This document shows, piece after piece, positions 1 through 8,792 of a DNA stretch of 64,000 nt. The notes below the pieces were generated by a model that was given only the letters and a program-made list of their open reading frames with translations, was not told the origin of the DNA and did no database searches. The stretch covers positions 1-64,000 of the forward strand of contig CAZPME010000004.1 in NCBI GenBank assembly GCA_964587885.1, in the 5' to 3' direction. Made by a program: the position numbers and the translations under genes. This stretch comes from UBA60 sp964587885. GTDB lineage: Archaea; Thermoplasmatota; Poseidoniia; Poseidoniales; Poseidoniaceae. How positions within the stretch are numbered: the first letter of the stretch is position 1; every line of letters begins with the position of its first letter.

Positions 1-1
1 G

Positions 2-115
2 GGCCCCCCAAGCAAAGGCCCCCCCTCATCCGGACCTCCATCATCTGGCCCTCCAAGCAAAGGCCCTCCCTCATCCGGTCCTCCATCATCCGGCCCTCCA
101 AGCAAAGGCCCTCCT
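2..115 (+). repeat. 45-bp in-frame tandem repeat, about 2.5 copies
   Basis: Units begin at nt 2, 47 and 92 (the last is truncated). Each encodes GPPSKGPPSSGPPSS. The units differ by a few mostly silent substitutions, so the repeat is selected as protein or recently duplicated. More copies may lie beyond the window edge. Confidence 0.85.
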
Positions 116-1105
116 AAAGAAAAGGAAGTTGAATCTAAAGATGACAATGATGATGATGATGCCAAAGATGAAGATGATGCTGATACAAAAGAGGGCGACG
201 ATGAAGAATTTAACGAGGAATTGTTAGCCAGCGTTACCCATTCAGCAGGTGAGAAATCCGAATCAACTGAAGAATCATCAAGCGAAGAATCTGGAGATAA
301 TGAGACCGAGAGTGGCGCAGGAAAGGCAGAAGAAGATAGTGCTGAAAAAGTAGGCGCTGAAGAATCCGATGAGACATCCGATGCAGAACGTCTCAAGCAA
401 TTAGAATCCGAAGTTAAGCGCTTACGCGGCGGATTAGCAGGAGCGGCAGAAGTAATCCAAGATTTAGAAGAACCACCAATGCCCCCAATAGTTGGCGAAG
501 ATTTCGTAATTCCTAGTCACTTGGTAAGTGATTTTGTACGTATAGGCCGACAATTGCACCGTGAAGGATTAGTTCGCGCTATGCAAGGAGCAGTCGCAAT
601 CCTCGATCCAGATCAACCTGGACTAATGCACGCAACTGCCAAATCCTGTGCGCTTGGACAAATGTCTGAATTGGATATTGTATCAGGCCGCCTTGGTCAA
701 GCAGCACCTGTCGATGCTCCTGCAGATTGGCGCGTGATGGAAATTCTCATTGCAGCCACATCATTACACAATGGCGGACCAGCCGCCTGCATCCATGTTC
801 AGCCACCATATGCAACTACTGTGGCGATGGAAAAAGATCGCATTGTATTACAACCAATTGATCATTATGGTAAAGAAAATCTCGGCAAGGCAGTCATCGT
901 CATACCCGATTTAGATGACATGGACGAATATCTCCGCCAAGTCGCTGAAGCCCTACAGCAAGGTAATATGAAGTGTGTAGTAATTCAAGGCCTAGGTGTG
1001 TTTGCAGTAGGTCGTAATTTCACTGAAGCGTGGCATTGGGCGGCCACCCTCGAATCAAGTATGCAGGTATTGTTATTAGCCCGACAAGCAGGTTTGAAGA
1101 CTTGA
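2..1105 (+). CDS. Class II aldolase/adducin-like protein with repeat-rich acidic N-terminus (5' partial)
   Basis: The reading frame is open from the window edge, so the true start lies upstream. It begins with Gly-Pro-Pro-Ser repeats (nt 2-115), continues as a long Asp/Glu/Ser-rich stretch to about nt 470 and ends in a globular domain (nt about 505-1105) resembling the class II aldolase/adducin fold. Recognisable family landmarks are 'ACIHVQPPYATTVAM' and 'VIQGLGVFAVGRNFTEA'. In catalytic members the first is HTHPPYA-like and the second contains NHG. Here the second metal-binding His is Gln and the NHG His is absent, so zinc-dependent aldolase activity is doubtful (inference). The acidic part is probably disordered. 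It converges with guaAA one base away. Role unknown; a binding or scaffolding role is possible. Confidence 0.7.
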   Translation, partial: GPPSKGPPSSGPPSSGPPSKGPPSSGPPSSGPPSKGPPKEKEVESKDDNDDDDAKDEDDADTKEGDDEEFNEELLASVTHSAGEKSESTEESSSEESGDNETESGAGKAEEDSAEKVGAEESDETSDAERLKQLESEVKRLRGGLAGAAEVIQDLEEPPMPPIVGEDFVIPSHLVSDFVRIGRQLHREGLVRAMQGAVAILDPDQPGLMHATAKSCALGQMSELDIVSGRLGQAAPVDAPADWRVMEILIAATSLHNGGPAACIHVQPPYATTVAMEKDRIVLQPIDHYGKENLGKAVIVIPDLDDMDEYLRQVAEALQQGNMKCVVIQGLGVFAVGRNFTEAWHWAATLESSMQVLLLARQAGLKT

Positions 1106-1106
1106 G

Positions 1107-1691
1107 TTATTGCTTTCCACAATATTCTACAAAATTACGCATCATATCGGCACCGAATTCAGAATCGTTAACTTCGGGATGGAACTGTAATCCAAACCGC
1201 CTGCGCTCAACATCCTCCATGCCCTGCACACGACATGAATCTGAGCCCGCGGTAATTCGGAATCCCTCGGGAACAACAGTCACTTCATCATTGTGAGATT
1301 CCCAAACAATTTGTTTATCTGGAGTACCTGCAAATATTACTCCACCACCATCGACCAAACCAATTTCCATAGCGCCAAATTCTGGCGATTCAGCTTCCTC
1401 GCAATCCCCACCATAATGTCGAGCCATGAATTGATGCCCTGCACAGATTCCCAATATTGGCAAATCCAATTTCAAATATTCTGCACAATTCCCCAATTCT
1501 CCAGTTAGTCCAACTCTAGCCGCCCCTCCCGAGAGCAACAACCCGTCTAATTCCCGTAAATCTCCGATTGCAGTGGTATTATCGATAATTTGCGTATCGA
1601 CGCCGAGATAGCGTAACATGCGCCATTCGCGGTGAGTCCATTGGCCGCCATTATCGACAACATCAATCACCAGTTTAGTTGGCTCACCCAT
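1107..1691 (-). CDS. guaAA: GMP synthase, glutamine amidotransferase subunit A
   Basis: Class I glutamine amidotransferase that hydrolyses glutamine and passes ammonia to the separate ATP-pyrophosphatase subunit of archaeal two-subunit GMP synthase (XMP to GMP). Visible landmarks: the N-terminal strand followed by DNGGQWTHR, the nucleophile elbow GICAGHQ (Cys), and FGLQFHPEV with the catalytic His and Glu. From the ATG at 1691 it is 194 aa, close to the roughly 190 aa usual for the archaeal subunit, and 'ggtga' lies just upstream. In-frame ATGs at 1751 and 1748 and a TTG at 1772 would add an N-terminal extension not typical of the family. The synthetase subunit is not in the window. Divergent from rpoP. 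Confidence 0.9.
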   Translation of the reverse strand: MGEPTKLVIDVVDNGGQWTHREWRMLRYLGVDTQIIDNTTAIGDLRELDGLLLSGGAARVGLTGELGNCAEYLKLDLPILGICAGHQFMARHYGGDCEEAESPEFGAMEIGLVDGGGVIFAGTPDKQIVWESHNDEVTVVPEGFRITAGSDSCRVQGMEDVERRRFGLQFHPEVNDSEFGADMMRNFVEYCGKQ

Positions 1692-1808
1692 ACCCGTCAC
1701 CAATCCATCTGCGTTCACCGACAGGCCATGAATCTGACGTAACTCCATCATCTCCCATATGGACAGGTTCAAAGAGGAGTGTCCGGTCGCGGGCGATTGG
1801 AGAGAACC

Positions 1809-1961
1809 ATGTCTGGATCATCTATACCTTACAAATGCGTAATCTGTGGGCAAATTGAAGAGATTTCTTCTGACCGCCCTGGTCTGGCCTGCCGAAGTTG
1901 TGGTAGCCGTATATTTTCGAAGCCTCGAAATAAGGGGCACAAGATTCTCGATGCAAATTGA
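1809..1961 (+). CDS. rpoP: DNA-directed RNA polymerase subunit P (Rpb12)
   Basis: A 50-aa zinc-ribbon protein: YKCVICG and LACRSCGSRIFSKPR supply two CxxC knuckles, followed by the basic tail typical of archaeal RpoP/eukaryotic Rpb12. It stabilises the Rpb3/Rpb10 assembly platform of RNA polymerase. The ATG at 1809 follows 'ggagag' at a ribosome-binding distance; the upstream in-frame GTG (1779) would add ten unconserved residues. It lies 50 bp upstream of the RFC-like gene on the same strand, so transcription and replication genes may be co-expressed. Confidence 0.88.
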   Translation: MSGSSIPYKCVICGQIEEISSDRPGLACRSCGSRIFSKPRNKGHKILDAN

Positions 1962-2011
1962 GGCCACCCCATCTTTGATGAACCTCTGACCCTAAAGAGG
2001 GTCGAAGCACG

Positions 2012-3157
2012 ATGGTAAGTTGGTTAGTAAAACACGCGCCAAAGAGATTTGACGCATTGGCGTTACCGCCTGAGATTATTTCTCAAATCACAGCTGCTGC
2101 CTGCAAATCAAACCCACCACATTTACTCATTGCTGGCCCAAGCGGTGTTGGAAAGACCGCTCTTTGGCGACTTATTGCAAGACAAGTTCTCGGGGTCGGT
2201 TGGGCTTCGACAACTCATGTCTTACAAGCACGTGACTTAGCTGGAAGTAGTGGGGCGATGGGGAAATTTGAAGCCTTTCTCAAACCTAGCGGGGGCTCAA
2301 GTCGAGATACATTAGCGAGCCGCACAAGCCTTGAAGCATTTGATCGAAAAATGTTTTCTGGCCATCCCGATGATGTTGCACCCGCCGGTGAAGAAACGGA
2401 AAAATTGCTAGAAGGACGAGCAATGACTCCAATTAGCCGTTTGATAGTTATTGAAGACGCTGATCATTTGGGGCCAAAGAGGCAACCATTTTTGCGCCGA
2501 ATGATGGAGCAAGAGGCCCATACTTCACGTTTCATTTTCACTGCCCGCTCACCTAGCCGATTGATAGATGCCCTCCGCTCCCGCACCCAATTCATCCGCC
2601 TTCCCGCCACCTCTGCTGAGATGATTTCAGGTCGCCTTGAGCAAATTTCCACAACTGAGTCACTTTCTCCAGCAGCGGGGTTGCTGGGAGACCTCGCTCA
2701 TGTTGCTAGTGGAAATCTCCGGCGTGCGATTTTCTTATTGGAAATTCTTGCTTTGAAAGACCTTTTAGACAACCGCTCCCGTCTTCAAGAATTAGTGGCC
2801 GCCACAACATTTAGTAATACCCAAAGGGCGTTTGAAGCCGCCTTAAGGGGACGAATCCATGAATGGAAGTGGCAAAAAGTCAGTGGTCGCAACCGACGGG
2901 TTTTGCATGGGGCAATGGGGCAATTTGACCGTTTACGCTCAGAGCATTCATTGCAACCAGAGGATATTATTGAGCAATTACATGCACTGTTGGTTAGTGG
3001 AAAACTACTCTTGCCAGCAGGGGCGATTGGAGCCCTCCTTTCTGCCCTAGCCAGTTGCGATGTACGTTTACAAAGAAGTATTCATCCACGTATTCAATTT
3101 GAGCGATTATTCAACGATGTATCTATTATTGGGCGAGAATTTGGTTTGGCAGTATAA
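2012..3157 (+). CDS. RFC-type clamp-loader AAA+ ATPase, divergent paralogue
   Basis: 381-aa AAA+ protein. Walker A GPSGVGKT is at residues 42-49, Walker B LIVIEDAD at about 144-151, sensor-1-like FIFTARS at about 174-180 and the arginine-finger 'SRC'-equivalent appears as SRT at about 190-192. The helical C-terminal part matches the lid and collar of replication factor C subunits, which load PCNA onto primed DNA. It is longer than a typical small subunit (about 320-330 aa) because of an insertion of roughly 50 residues (about 84-136) before Walker B, and EDAD replaces the usual DEAD/DEVD box. It could be a small-subunit variant or a specialised loader. No other RFC or PCNA gene is in the window. 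Confidence 0.75.
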   Translation: MVSWLVKHAPKRFDALALPPEIISQITAAACKSNPPHLLIAGPSGVGKTALWRLIARQVLGVGWASTTHVLQARDLAGSSGAMGKFEAFLKPSGGSSRDTLASRTSLEAFDRKMFSGHPDDVAPAGEETEKLLEGRAMTPISRLIVIEDADHLGPKRQPFLRRMMEQEAHTSRFIFTARSPSRLIDALRSRTQFIRLPATSAEMISGRLEQISTTESLSPAAGLLGDLAHVASGNLRRAIFLLEILALKDLLDNRSRLQELVAATTFSNTQRAFEAALRGRIHEWKWQKVSGRNRRVLHGAMGQFDRLRSEHSLQPEDIIEQLHALLVSGKLLLPAGAIGALLSALASCDVRLQRSIHPRIQFERLFNDVSIIGREFGLAV

Positions 3158-3197
3158 GGTGCGAAGTCTCAAATCGGGACGACCCTGCCCACAGACT

Positions 3198-3272
3198 GGG
3201 CGTGTAGCAGAGCATGGATAATGCACCGGCCTCCTAAGCCGGGGATCGCGGGTTCGAATCCTGCCGCGCCCG
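3198..3272 (+). tRNA. tRNA-Arg (anticodon CCU)
   Basis: Full cloverleaf. Acceptor 3198-3204 pairs with 3265-3271. The anticodon stem CCGGC/GCCGG encloses the 7-nt loop CTCCTAA with anticodon CCT at 3233-3235. The T arm GCGGG-TTCGAAT-CCTGC is complete and the discriminator is G3272. There is no intron and CCA is not encoded. CCU reads AGG codons. A TATA-like 'tataag' lies at 3153-3158, overlapping the stop of the preceding gene. Confidence 0.95.
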
Positions 3273-3360
3273 TATTTTGCACATTTAGAGCGGCAGGTTC
3301 TAACCCACATTAGATAATTGATGAGACAATTCAAAGCAAATACAGGCGTGGCGAATTTCA

Positions 3361-3993
3361 ATGCAAGAGAATCTGACCGAAGAGGCTGAGCACAGGTTGA
3401 TGGTAAAACGGGCATTCATCGCAGCATCAGCCTACAGCCTCGTCTATGGCACCTATGAGCACCGCATTGTCTACCATGGTCCGCGCTTGATAGATATCCT
3501 TGGCGAAATGGTCAACTGGCCGATGATGTACATCGGTCTGCTGATAACCGTCGGTCTGGCAACGCGTTGGCAACGAGAGGCTATGATATTCGGATTATTT
3601 TGGATGGCGATGTTTGAAGATCTTGTCTTCTTCGCTAATGAAGCGATATTGATTGGTGCTTACCCTTATCCGGCTGGTAATTGGTGGGATCAGTGGTTCG
3701 CCTCATTTCGAGTTCTCGGAGGTCTGGGCACAGCATTACCATTCTTTCCATATGTTCCTCGATATTACGTTCTAGGTTTCCCACTGGCTGGATTATGGTT
3801 TTTATTTTCATATCGAAGTAAGACCATTGGCAGCAAATATGCGATCGTGGTAGCGCCCCTCTTCATTGCAATTGTACTCGGTACTCTTTCGGGTGAAAGT
3901 TTCGCGGTGTTTACTCTCCTTTGTGCGCCGATTGCCAGTGTAATTATGAGTGTAAATGCTTCACAGCCTTACTACGGCACAACTAGAATCTAA
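3361..3993 (+). CDS. Hypothetical polytopic membrane protein
   Basis: 210 aa (197 aa from the alternative ATG at 3400). It has about five or six hydrophobic segments rich in aromatic residues and a conserved-looking acidic spot 'FEDLVFFANEA' within a membrane segment. I do not recognise the family. Its 3' end overlaps the 3' end of the convergent MBOAT gene by 11 bp. Acidic and aromatic residues inside membrane helices suggest a channel, carotenoid-modifying or lipid-related enzyme, but nothing in the sequence decides this. Confidence 0.65.
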   Translation: MQENLTEEAEHRLMVKRAFIAASAYSLVYGTYEHRIVYHGPRLIDILGEMVNWPMMYIGLLITVGLATRWQREAMIFGLFWMAMFEDLVFFANEAILIGAYPYPAGNWWDQWFASFRVLGGLGTALPFFPYVPRYYVLGFPLAGLWFLFSYRSKTIGSKYAIVVAPLFIAIVLGTLSGESFAVFTLLCAPIASVIMSVNASQPYYGTTRI

Positions 3994-5437
3994 AGTAAAT
4001 GAAATCAATTGTTTCAGCAGGCCTTAGTAAGAATGTAGAAGACAACAGAATCCCACAACAAATTCCCCATGTCAAAGAATTTTGTTTAGCCAACCAATAT
4101 TTCAGCCCCCCAATCTTGCCACTAAATCCATGCACTAGAATGAAAAGACCTACTAATCCGACAGTTACTAATCTGATTTCAGGTAAAGCCGCGATGAATT
4201 CACTTAAATCCCAATGAGCATCTATGCCGATGAACGATTTGAGTGATCTCCACATCATACTAGTATCCTCTAGCCGGAATACTAACCAAGTCATGAAAAC
4301 GAAGTATTGCGTAATAATCCAACTACTAATTAACATTATTTTTGGTGCCATATTGAACATATTTTTAATTGCCTCAATCCGAATTAAACCCCGATGTGCA
4401 AGAAGCATAATACCGTGCATCGCCCCCCATAGGACAAAGTTCCACGAAGCGCCATGCCAAAGCCCACCTAACAACATCGTCCCCATCAAAGCGAAAATCA
4501 GCACCCTTGTTCCACCTCGACTCCCTCCAAGTGGAATGTATAGGTAATCACGTAACCAAGTTGAGAGAGAAATATGCCACCTTCGCCAGAAATCTTGAGG
4601 CGATTTTGCAGCATAAGGTGATTTAAAATTCTCTGGAAGTTCAATTCCAATTAGATGACCAGTACCTAGGGCAATGTCCGTATAAGCAGAAAAGTCACAG
4701 TAGATTTGAATTCCAAAACATAGTGCACCCCACCACACCAATCCAATGTTATCCAATGGGACCCCATCTGCGAAGATTGCATTTACATGAATTGCAACGT
4801 TATCTGCAATAATTAATTTTTTTGCTAAGCCGTAAATGATGAGAGTCAACCCTAATCGGAATCTGTGCGGGCTTGTACTTACAGGATCCTTGATTTGTTC
4901 TAAGAAATGTTGAGAACGGACAATTGGACCTGCTACCAATTGTGGAAAGAAAGCTGCATAACATGCGAAGTCAAGAAATCGTTCGTACGGCCCATGCTTT
5001 TCCCGATAGATATCTATGGTGTAGGACATCGTTTGGAATGTGTAGAATGATATTCCAACGGGCAACAGTAATCCGAATGAATCCAGTTCTGGAGCCCCAC
5101 TAAATCTCAGGCTAGCTAAATTCCAAGTCTCAATTAGGAAATCGAGATATTTGAAGATAGCCAGCAATCCAAGGTTAATTGTAAGGCTTGCAACTAACCA
5201 CCGTTTGCGGATTTTTTGCTCGTCATTTGCATGAATCTTTTTCCCTGCAGTCCAATCGACAAGTGTTGAAGTGAGAAGTAATAGAACATGCCAACCAGAT
5301 GCCAACCAGAAGAAGATGTAACTCATCCCTAGCATTACCAATATCTGAATATCTCGTCTTTGCCGCCCAACGAAGAGAACGAGTATGATTACTATTGGGA
5401 GAAATATTGTGTAATAATTTGGAGTTACAAAATCCAT
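3983..5437 (-). CDS. MBOAT-family O-acyltransferase (AlgI/DltB-like)
   Basis: 484-aa polytopic membrane protein with clear AlgI-type landmarks: PVGISFYTFQTMSYTIDIYR (about 126-145), DFWRRWHISLSTWLRDYLY (about 282-300) followed by IPLGG, and GGLWHGASWNF with the invariant His at about 328 and a second His at 341. Members transfer acyl groups, usually acetyl, across the membrane to extracellular polysaccharide, teichoic acid or glycans. It is 8 bp downstream of the SGNH-like gene and presumably co-transcribed; together they resemble the AlgI-AlgJ/X or DltB-DltD partnership. The acceptor here is unknown; a surface glycan is the simple inference. Confidence 0.9.
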   Translation of the reverse strand: MDFVTPNYYTIFLPIVIILVLFVGRQRRDIQILVMLGMSYIFFWLASGWHVLLLLTSTLVDWTAGKKIHANDEQKIRKRWLVASLTINLGLLAIFKYLDFLIETWNLASLRFSGAPELDSFGLLLPVGISFYTFQTMSYTIDIYREKHGPYERFLDFACYAAFFPQLVAGPIVRSQHFLEQIKDPVSTSPHRFRLGLTLIIYGLAKKLIIADNVAIHVNAIFADGVPLDNIGLVWWGALCFGIQIYCDFSAYTDIALGTGHLIGIELPENFKSPYAAKSPQDFWRRWHISLSTWLRDYLYIPLGGSRGGTRVLIFALMGTMLLGGLWHGASWNFVLWGAMHGIMLLAHRGLIRIEAIKNMFNMAPKIMLISSWIITQYFVFMTWLVFRLEDTSMMWRSLKSFIGIDAHWDLSEFIAALPEIRLVTVGLVGLFILVHGFSGKIGGLKYWLAKQNSLTWGICCGILLSSTFLLRPAETIDFIYFRF

Positions 5438-5445
5438 TCAACCAC

Positions 5446-6549
5446 CTACTGATTAAGAATCTGTTCAATTACAGGAGCGAGTCGATGACAGAACTCAATC
5501 CTTCCTTCATCATCTAGGTGGTTTCGGTCATAGAAATGGTCATCAACCCATCCGGATGCCCACGTTTGATCAAATACAGTTACGCCTGTCCAATGCCCAT
5601 ATTTGGTTAGCGTTTCATTCAATCCATCCCACTGGCCATCAGAAACATACTCCAATGCGCTAGGATGGTGGGGGGGGCCTACGAGAATTACTTGGATCTC
5701 ATTTTCTAATAGTGTTGAAATCTCATAATCCAGGGCGGCATGTGCTTGGGAGCCACGATATGAGGGTTTGTAATTGGCGGTTTTATGCATTTCTGTGGCG
5801 TTATAAATTTCTCTTTCCTCAGAATCTTTTCCATCAAACCCATGTATATCCGCAGGGTAAATTGGAGTTTGTAGGTAATCTATCCAATCATCAGAAGATG
5901 GGTCTGGTATCCAACCATAGGACCCCATCTCCTTTGCAGCCGATTCCGCAATTAACATCCGCAGTAATCTTTCTTCGAGGGCACTAGGGAAGTATTCTTG
6001 CTTAAAATTCATCCTCTCATAATTATCTAATGCTACCCAATCTTTGTGTTCTGGATCAATGATATCAATCCACCCCCCTAAGTCGGAAGAATCCTGATTC
6101 ATCGTATCCAATTTGAATCTTAATTCAATATATTCTTTCGAAGCGATTGAGGTATTTCCTAAGAACCATGGAGAAATTTCAATTAATAAAATTTCGGGAT
6201 TTGAATTTACTATTCTTGGAATATGTAGCATATCAGTATAGGGTCTAGAGGAAGATTGAGCAATATTGTAAACCATTGCACCATTACTCAAATTATCACT
6301 AACACACCTCCCATCAAGTGCTTTGAACATTTGAGATGACCCAATTCCGATTATAGAAATCTCTTCGTCTTCCGCGATGGAATCTAACGCATCTTGATTG
6401 ATAGTATATCTCGTACCAGTAAGCATGGAACCATCCCGCATTAGGGAGCCAGAAAAACCCTCAATCATGGAATTTGGAAGAATAAAAATCAATACAACAG
6501 AAATTACGACGGAAGTAATCAAATCTCCACTAGTAGAACCCTCTTGCAT
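5446..6549 (-). CDS. SGNH-hydrolase-like membrane-anchored partner of the MBOAT protein
   Basis: 367 aa with an N-terminal membrane segment (about 9-26) and a large presumably external domain. The block-I-like motif IIGIGSSQMF places the candidate Ser at 71/72, and the C-terminal 'YDRNHLDDEG' gives a DxxH (Asp341/His344) as in SGNH/GDSL esterases and the AlgJ/AlgX/DltD group. 'VGPPHHPS' could form a further active-site loop. Such proteins accept the acyl group moved by an MBOAT partner and place it on the polymer. The gene immediately precedes the MBOAT gene on the same strand. It contains an 8-nt C run on its coding strand (5670-5677). Confidence 0.75.
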   Translation of the reverse strand: MQEGSTSGDLITSVVISVVLIFILPNSMIEGFSGSLMRDGSMLTGTRYTINQDALDSIAEDEEISIIGIGSSQMFKALDGRCVSDNLSNGAMVYNIAQSSSRPYTDMLHIPRIVNSNPEILLIEISPWFLGNTSIASKEYIELRFKLDTMNQDSSDLGGWIDIIDPEHKDWVALDNYERMNFKQEYFPSALEERLLRMLIAESAAKEMGSYGWIPDPSSDDWIDYLQTPIYPADIHGFDGKDSEEREIYNATEMHKTANYKPSYRGSQAHAALDYEISTLLENEIQVILVGPPHHPSALEYVSDGQWDGLNETLTKYGHWTGVTVFDQTWASGWVDDHFYDRNHLDDEGRIEFCHRLAPVIEQILNQ

Positions 6550-6805
6550 CTATCCCACACCAATTTCAAAAGTGGTCTACTTATCAATTCTCTTAGTATG
6601 GCACGCTGAGTATACCGCTTTGTTTCAATACCGGACTTAGACATTGTATTTATCAAAGGGCCTTTAATGCGTCCTTCGATAGGCTACCCTCTAGTTTCAG
6701 GGGATTTGAACGGGTTTAAGTACAGACCCTTGTGCGTCTATACTACGGTAGGCTCCTCCGATAATGCAACAAAGACCAATATAGGACACAATAGATGCAC
6801 TCATA

Positions 6806-7228
6806 ATGCCAGCAGTTTGGGACCGCAACTGGACCGACCATTGCCAAGGTGCAAAAGAATTTGTTAGAGAATGGAAAAACGAATTATCTACAGTTCTTAG
6901 TGAAGTCTATGATGGCTGCGATAATTATTTTCCAAAGGTAACAAGGCAAGTAACCGATCAGCCAATAAATGGATTGACATTCTTTACTGTCAAGAAACAT
7001 AATGGGAACAGGTTGTTCAGAGCAGGTATTTGGTGGGGTGATGATAGGCAAAGAACAGATTCTGATTATTTTCCTCCAACTCTATACCTAGAATGTAGTA
7101 GTCATGATATTGGTTCCATTCAGCATGTTTCTCCTAATCATATTAACAGTATTGAACTTTACCTTTCTCCATTCGACAGGTCATTTTTCCACCAACACCA
7201 TATTGACCGACCTCTACGGACAACATAG
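6806..7228 (+). CDS. Hypothetical 140-aa protein
   Basis: An open frame with plausible protein composition (Trp-rich, mixed alpha/beta) that ends one base before the ATG of the next gene on the same strand, an arrangement common in this genome. The body (about residues 10-115) looks like an ordinary soluble domain; the last 25 residues (His/Arg-rich) are less convincing. No family recognised. The 256 bp upstream of it hold no gene I can support; a weak TATA-like 'ctatac' lies at 6738-6743. It could also be a decayed remnant. Confidence 0.45.
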   Translation: MPAVWDRNWTDHCQGAKEFVREWKNELSTVLSEVYDGCDNYFPKVTRQVTDQPINGLTFFTVKKHNGNRLFRAGIWWGDDRQRTDSDYFPPTLYLECSSHDIGSIQHVSPNHINSIELYLSPFDRSFFHQHHIDRPLRTT

Positions 7229-7229
7229 C

Positions 7230-8717
7230 ATGACGCTAGAGCAGAACCATTCCAATCAACCGCTCCCCAAACCATACGGGGCTGGTTTTGAGGAGGATTG
7301 GGGTACGATTGAGAATTTAGTCGAGGCTTTGGAAATACGTGAAGCGGCCCGCATTTATTGGGGTCGATTATCATGGCGCGGCCCAATGCGTATTCTACGA
7401 CAAGGCTTCGGGATTATTGCATTTCTTGCCGCGTTTGGAGGCATTATTGCCCCAATACTCGCGCCCACTTCCGCATGGCAAATCTTAGCAGTTTGGCTGC
7501 CATTACTATTTTTTGCAGTAGGGCCAAGTCTAATTGCAGCAGAATCGGCAATGCTTTCGGCCGAGGCACGATTTGAATACCATGCCCGATTGGGTAATGA
7601 TTATCGTTCTACCCCAGGCTCTGACCGGATAATTGAGTCGTTACGTGATAGTCGTCGCAATGGGTGGCTGCAAGTTTCGCTAGGCCTTTTGGCGATAGGG
7701 GTGATGGTATTTTCAATTTTTAACCCACCCGCATCAGTCGCATGGAATATGTCATTACTCATCGTTATGTTTGTTGGATTAGGAATGTCAGTACATACAA
7801 GGCTAACGATGGATGATGTATTGAATCATGCCGACTCATTGCCATTTCTTGCTCTCTATGCTCCAACACATCACCCGACAGGGATTTCCCCAGCACTTTC
7901 ATCATTAATTCGCGCCCATCTCGATCCTGTTTTGACTGGAGATTGGGATGCTTGGACCAAGGAAGTAATCACATCAACAATTGGCGGGGTAGACAAAGAT
8001 GAAGCATTGGAGAGGCTTATTTTGCTTTTACACTTGCAGAATACTGGCGTTTTGCCCGAGAAGGTGATGCTTACTGAATTACAAGAATTTCTTTCGAGTT
8101 CATTTCTTGAAAGTTTAGAAAATGGCGATACATTTGATCGCCCTACAATTTTGCGAACAATAGCACATGCGCGAGCATGGCAACCAGGATTATTCCGTGT
8201 ACTGGCGCGCCTACAAGGGGACTTGCTTGACCATGCTCAGGCTGTCGCAGATGAAGAATGGCGTTTGGATGTTGAATTTGAGAGTGTGTGTTTCGACGGG
8301 CAAGGACACCTATTTATTGCCCTAAATAATCAACGTCAAGATTCGCAACGAGTGAGTATTGAAGTCCATGTCCCAGGCGGCCAGCCTGAAATTCAAACCT
8401 TCCGACTTGAAGCCCCGCCTTGTATTGCCCCCGGACAAACTCTACCCCTTTACTCATCTAACCGAGAAGATGTAGTCTCCTGGTTACCCCGATATCTTTG
8501 CCATGGAGTATTCCTTTGGCTTGGGGTTTCATGGGAGTCTAGTGAATCGGGTTTGCGTACGGTGCAAGTCACATTGAAGAACGAAGAGGGCGATTTAGTC
8601 ACTTCAAGAATGATTCACTCTAAAGTACACCGCAGGCTTGGTTCTGGTGACAGAAGACGGCGACGAAGATTGCGCCGCGCCCGTAAACTTGGACTAGTAA
8701 ATAATAATGGAAATTGA
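7230..8717 (+). CDS. Hypothetical membrane protein with large cytosolic C-terminal region
   Basis: 495 aa from the ATG at 7230. The frame stays open upstream to 7104, but that part overlaps the preceding gene and lacks support. Two pairs of hydrophobic segments (about residues 55-110 and 145-185) are followed by a soluble region of about 300 residues with helical and then beta-rich parts, and a very basic C-terminus with runs of Arg (RRRRRRLRR). The basic tail could bind nucleic acid or membrane phosphate. No family recognised. Confidence 0.7.
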   Translation: MTLEQNHSNQPLPKPYGAGFEEDWGTIENLVEALEIREAARIYWGRLSWRGPMRILRQGFGIIAFLAAFGGIIAPILAPTSAWQILAVWLPLLFFAVGPSLIAAESAMLSAEARFEYHARLGNDYRSTPGSDRIIESLRDSRRNGWLQVSLGLLAIGVMVFSIFNPPASVAWNMSLLIVMFVGLGMSVHTRLTMDDVLNHADSLPFLALYAPTHHPTGISPALSSLIRAHLDPVLTGDWDAWTKEVITSTIGGVDKDEALERLILLLHLQNTGVLPEKVMLTELQEFLSSSFLESLENGDTFDRPTILRTIAHARAWQPGLFRVLARLQGDLLDHAQAVADEEWRLDVEFESVCFDGQGHLFIALNNQRQDSQRVSIEVHVPGGQPEIQTFRLEAPPCIAPGQTLPLYSSNREDVVSWLPRYLCHGVFLWLGVSWESSESGLRTVQVTLKNEEGDLVTSRMIHSKVHRRLGSGDRRRRRRLRRARKLGLVNNNGN

Positions 8718-8792
8718 ACAGTAAAACCATCCCTACGCGGCGGCGTATTTATCGTCACTTTATGGCTCGGCGTTTTTAGCGAGGGGGATTTG

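Noticed and set aside
2..115. Regularly spaced repeats that could suggest a CRISPR array
   Set aside because: The 45-bp units are contiguous, in frame and encode GPPS repeats; there are no unique spacers.
3107..3415. A 102-codon open frame on the minus strand across the tRNA gene
   Set aside because: Its middle is simply the antisense translation of the tRNA (the familiar GRIRTRDPRLRRP artefact) and it overlaps real genes at both ends.
6695..6760. A tRNA-like T-loop (GTTCAAATCC on the minus strand)
   Set aside because: The T stem does not pair, and no acceptor or anticodon arm can be drawn around it.
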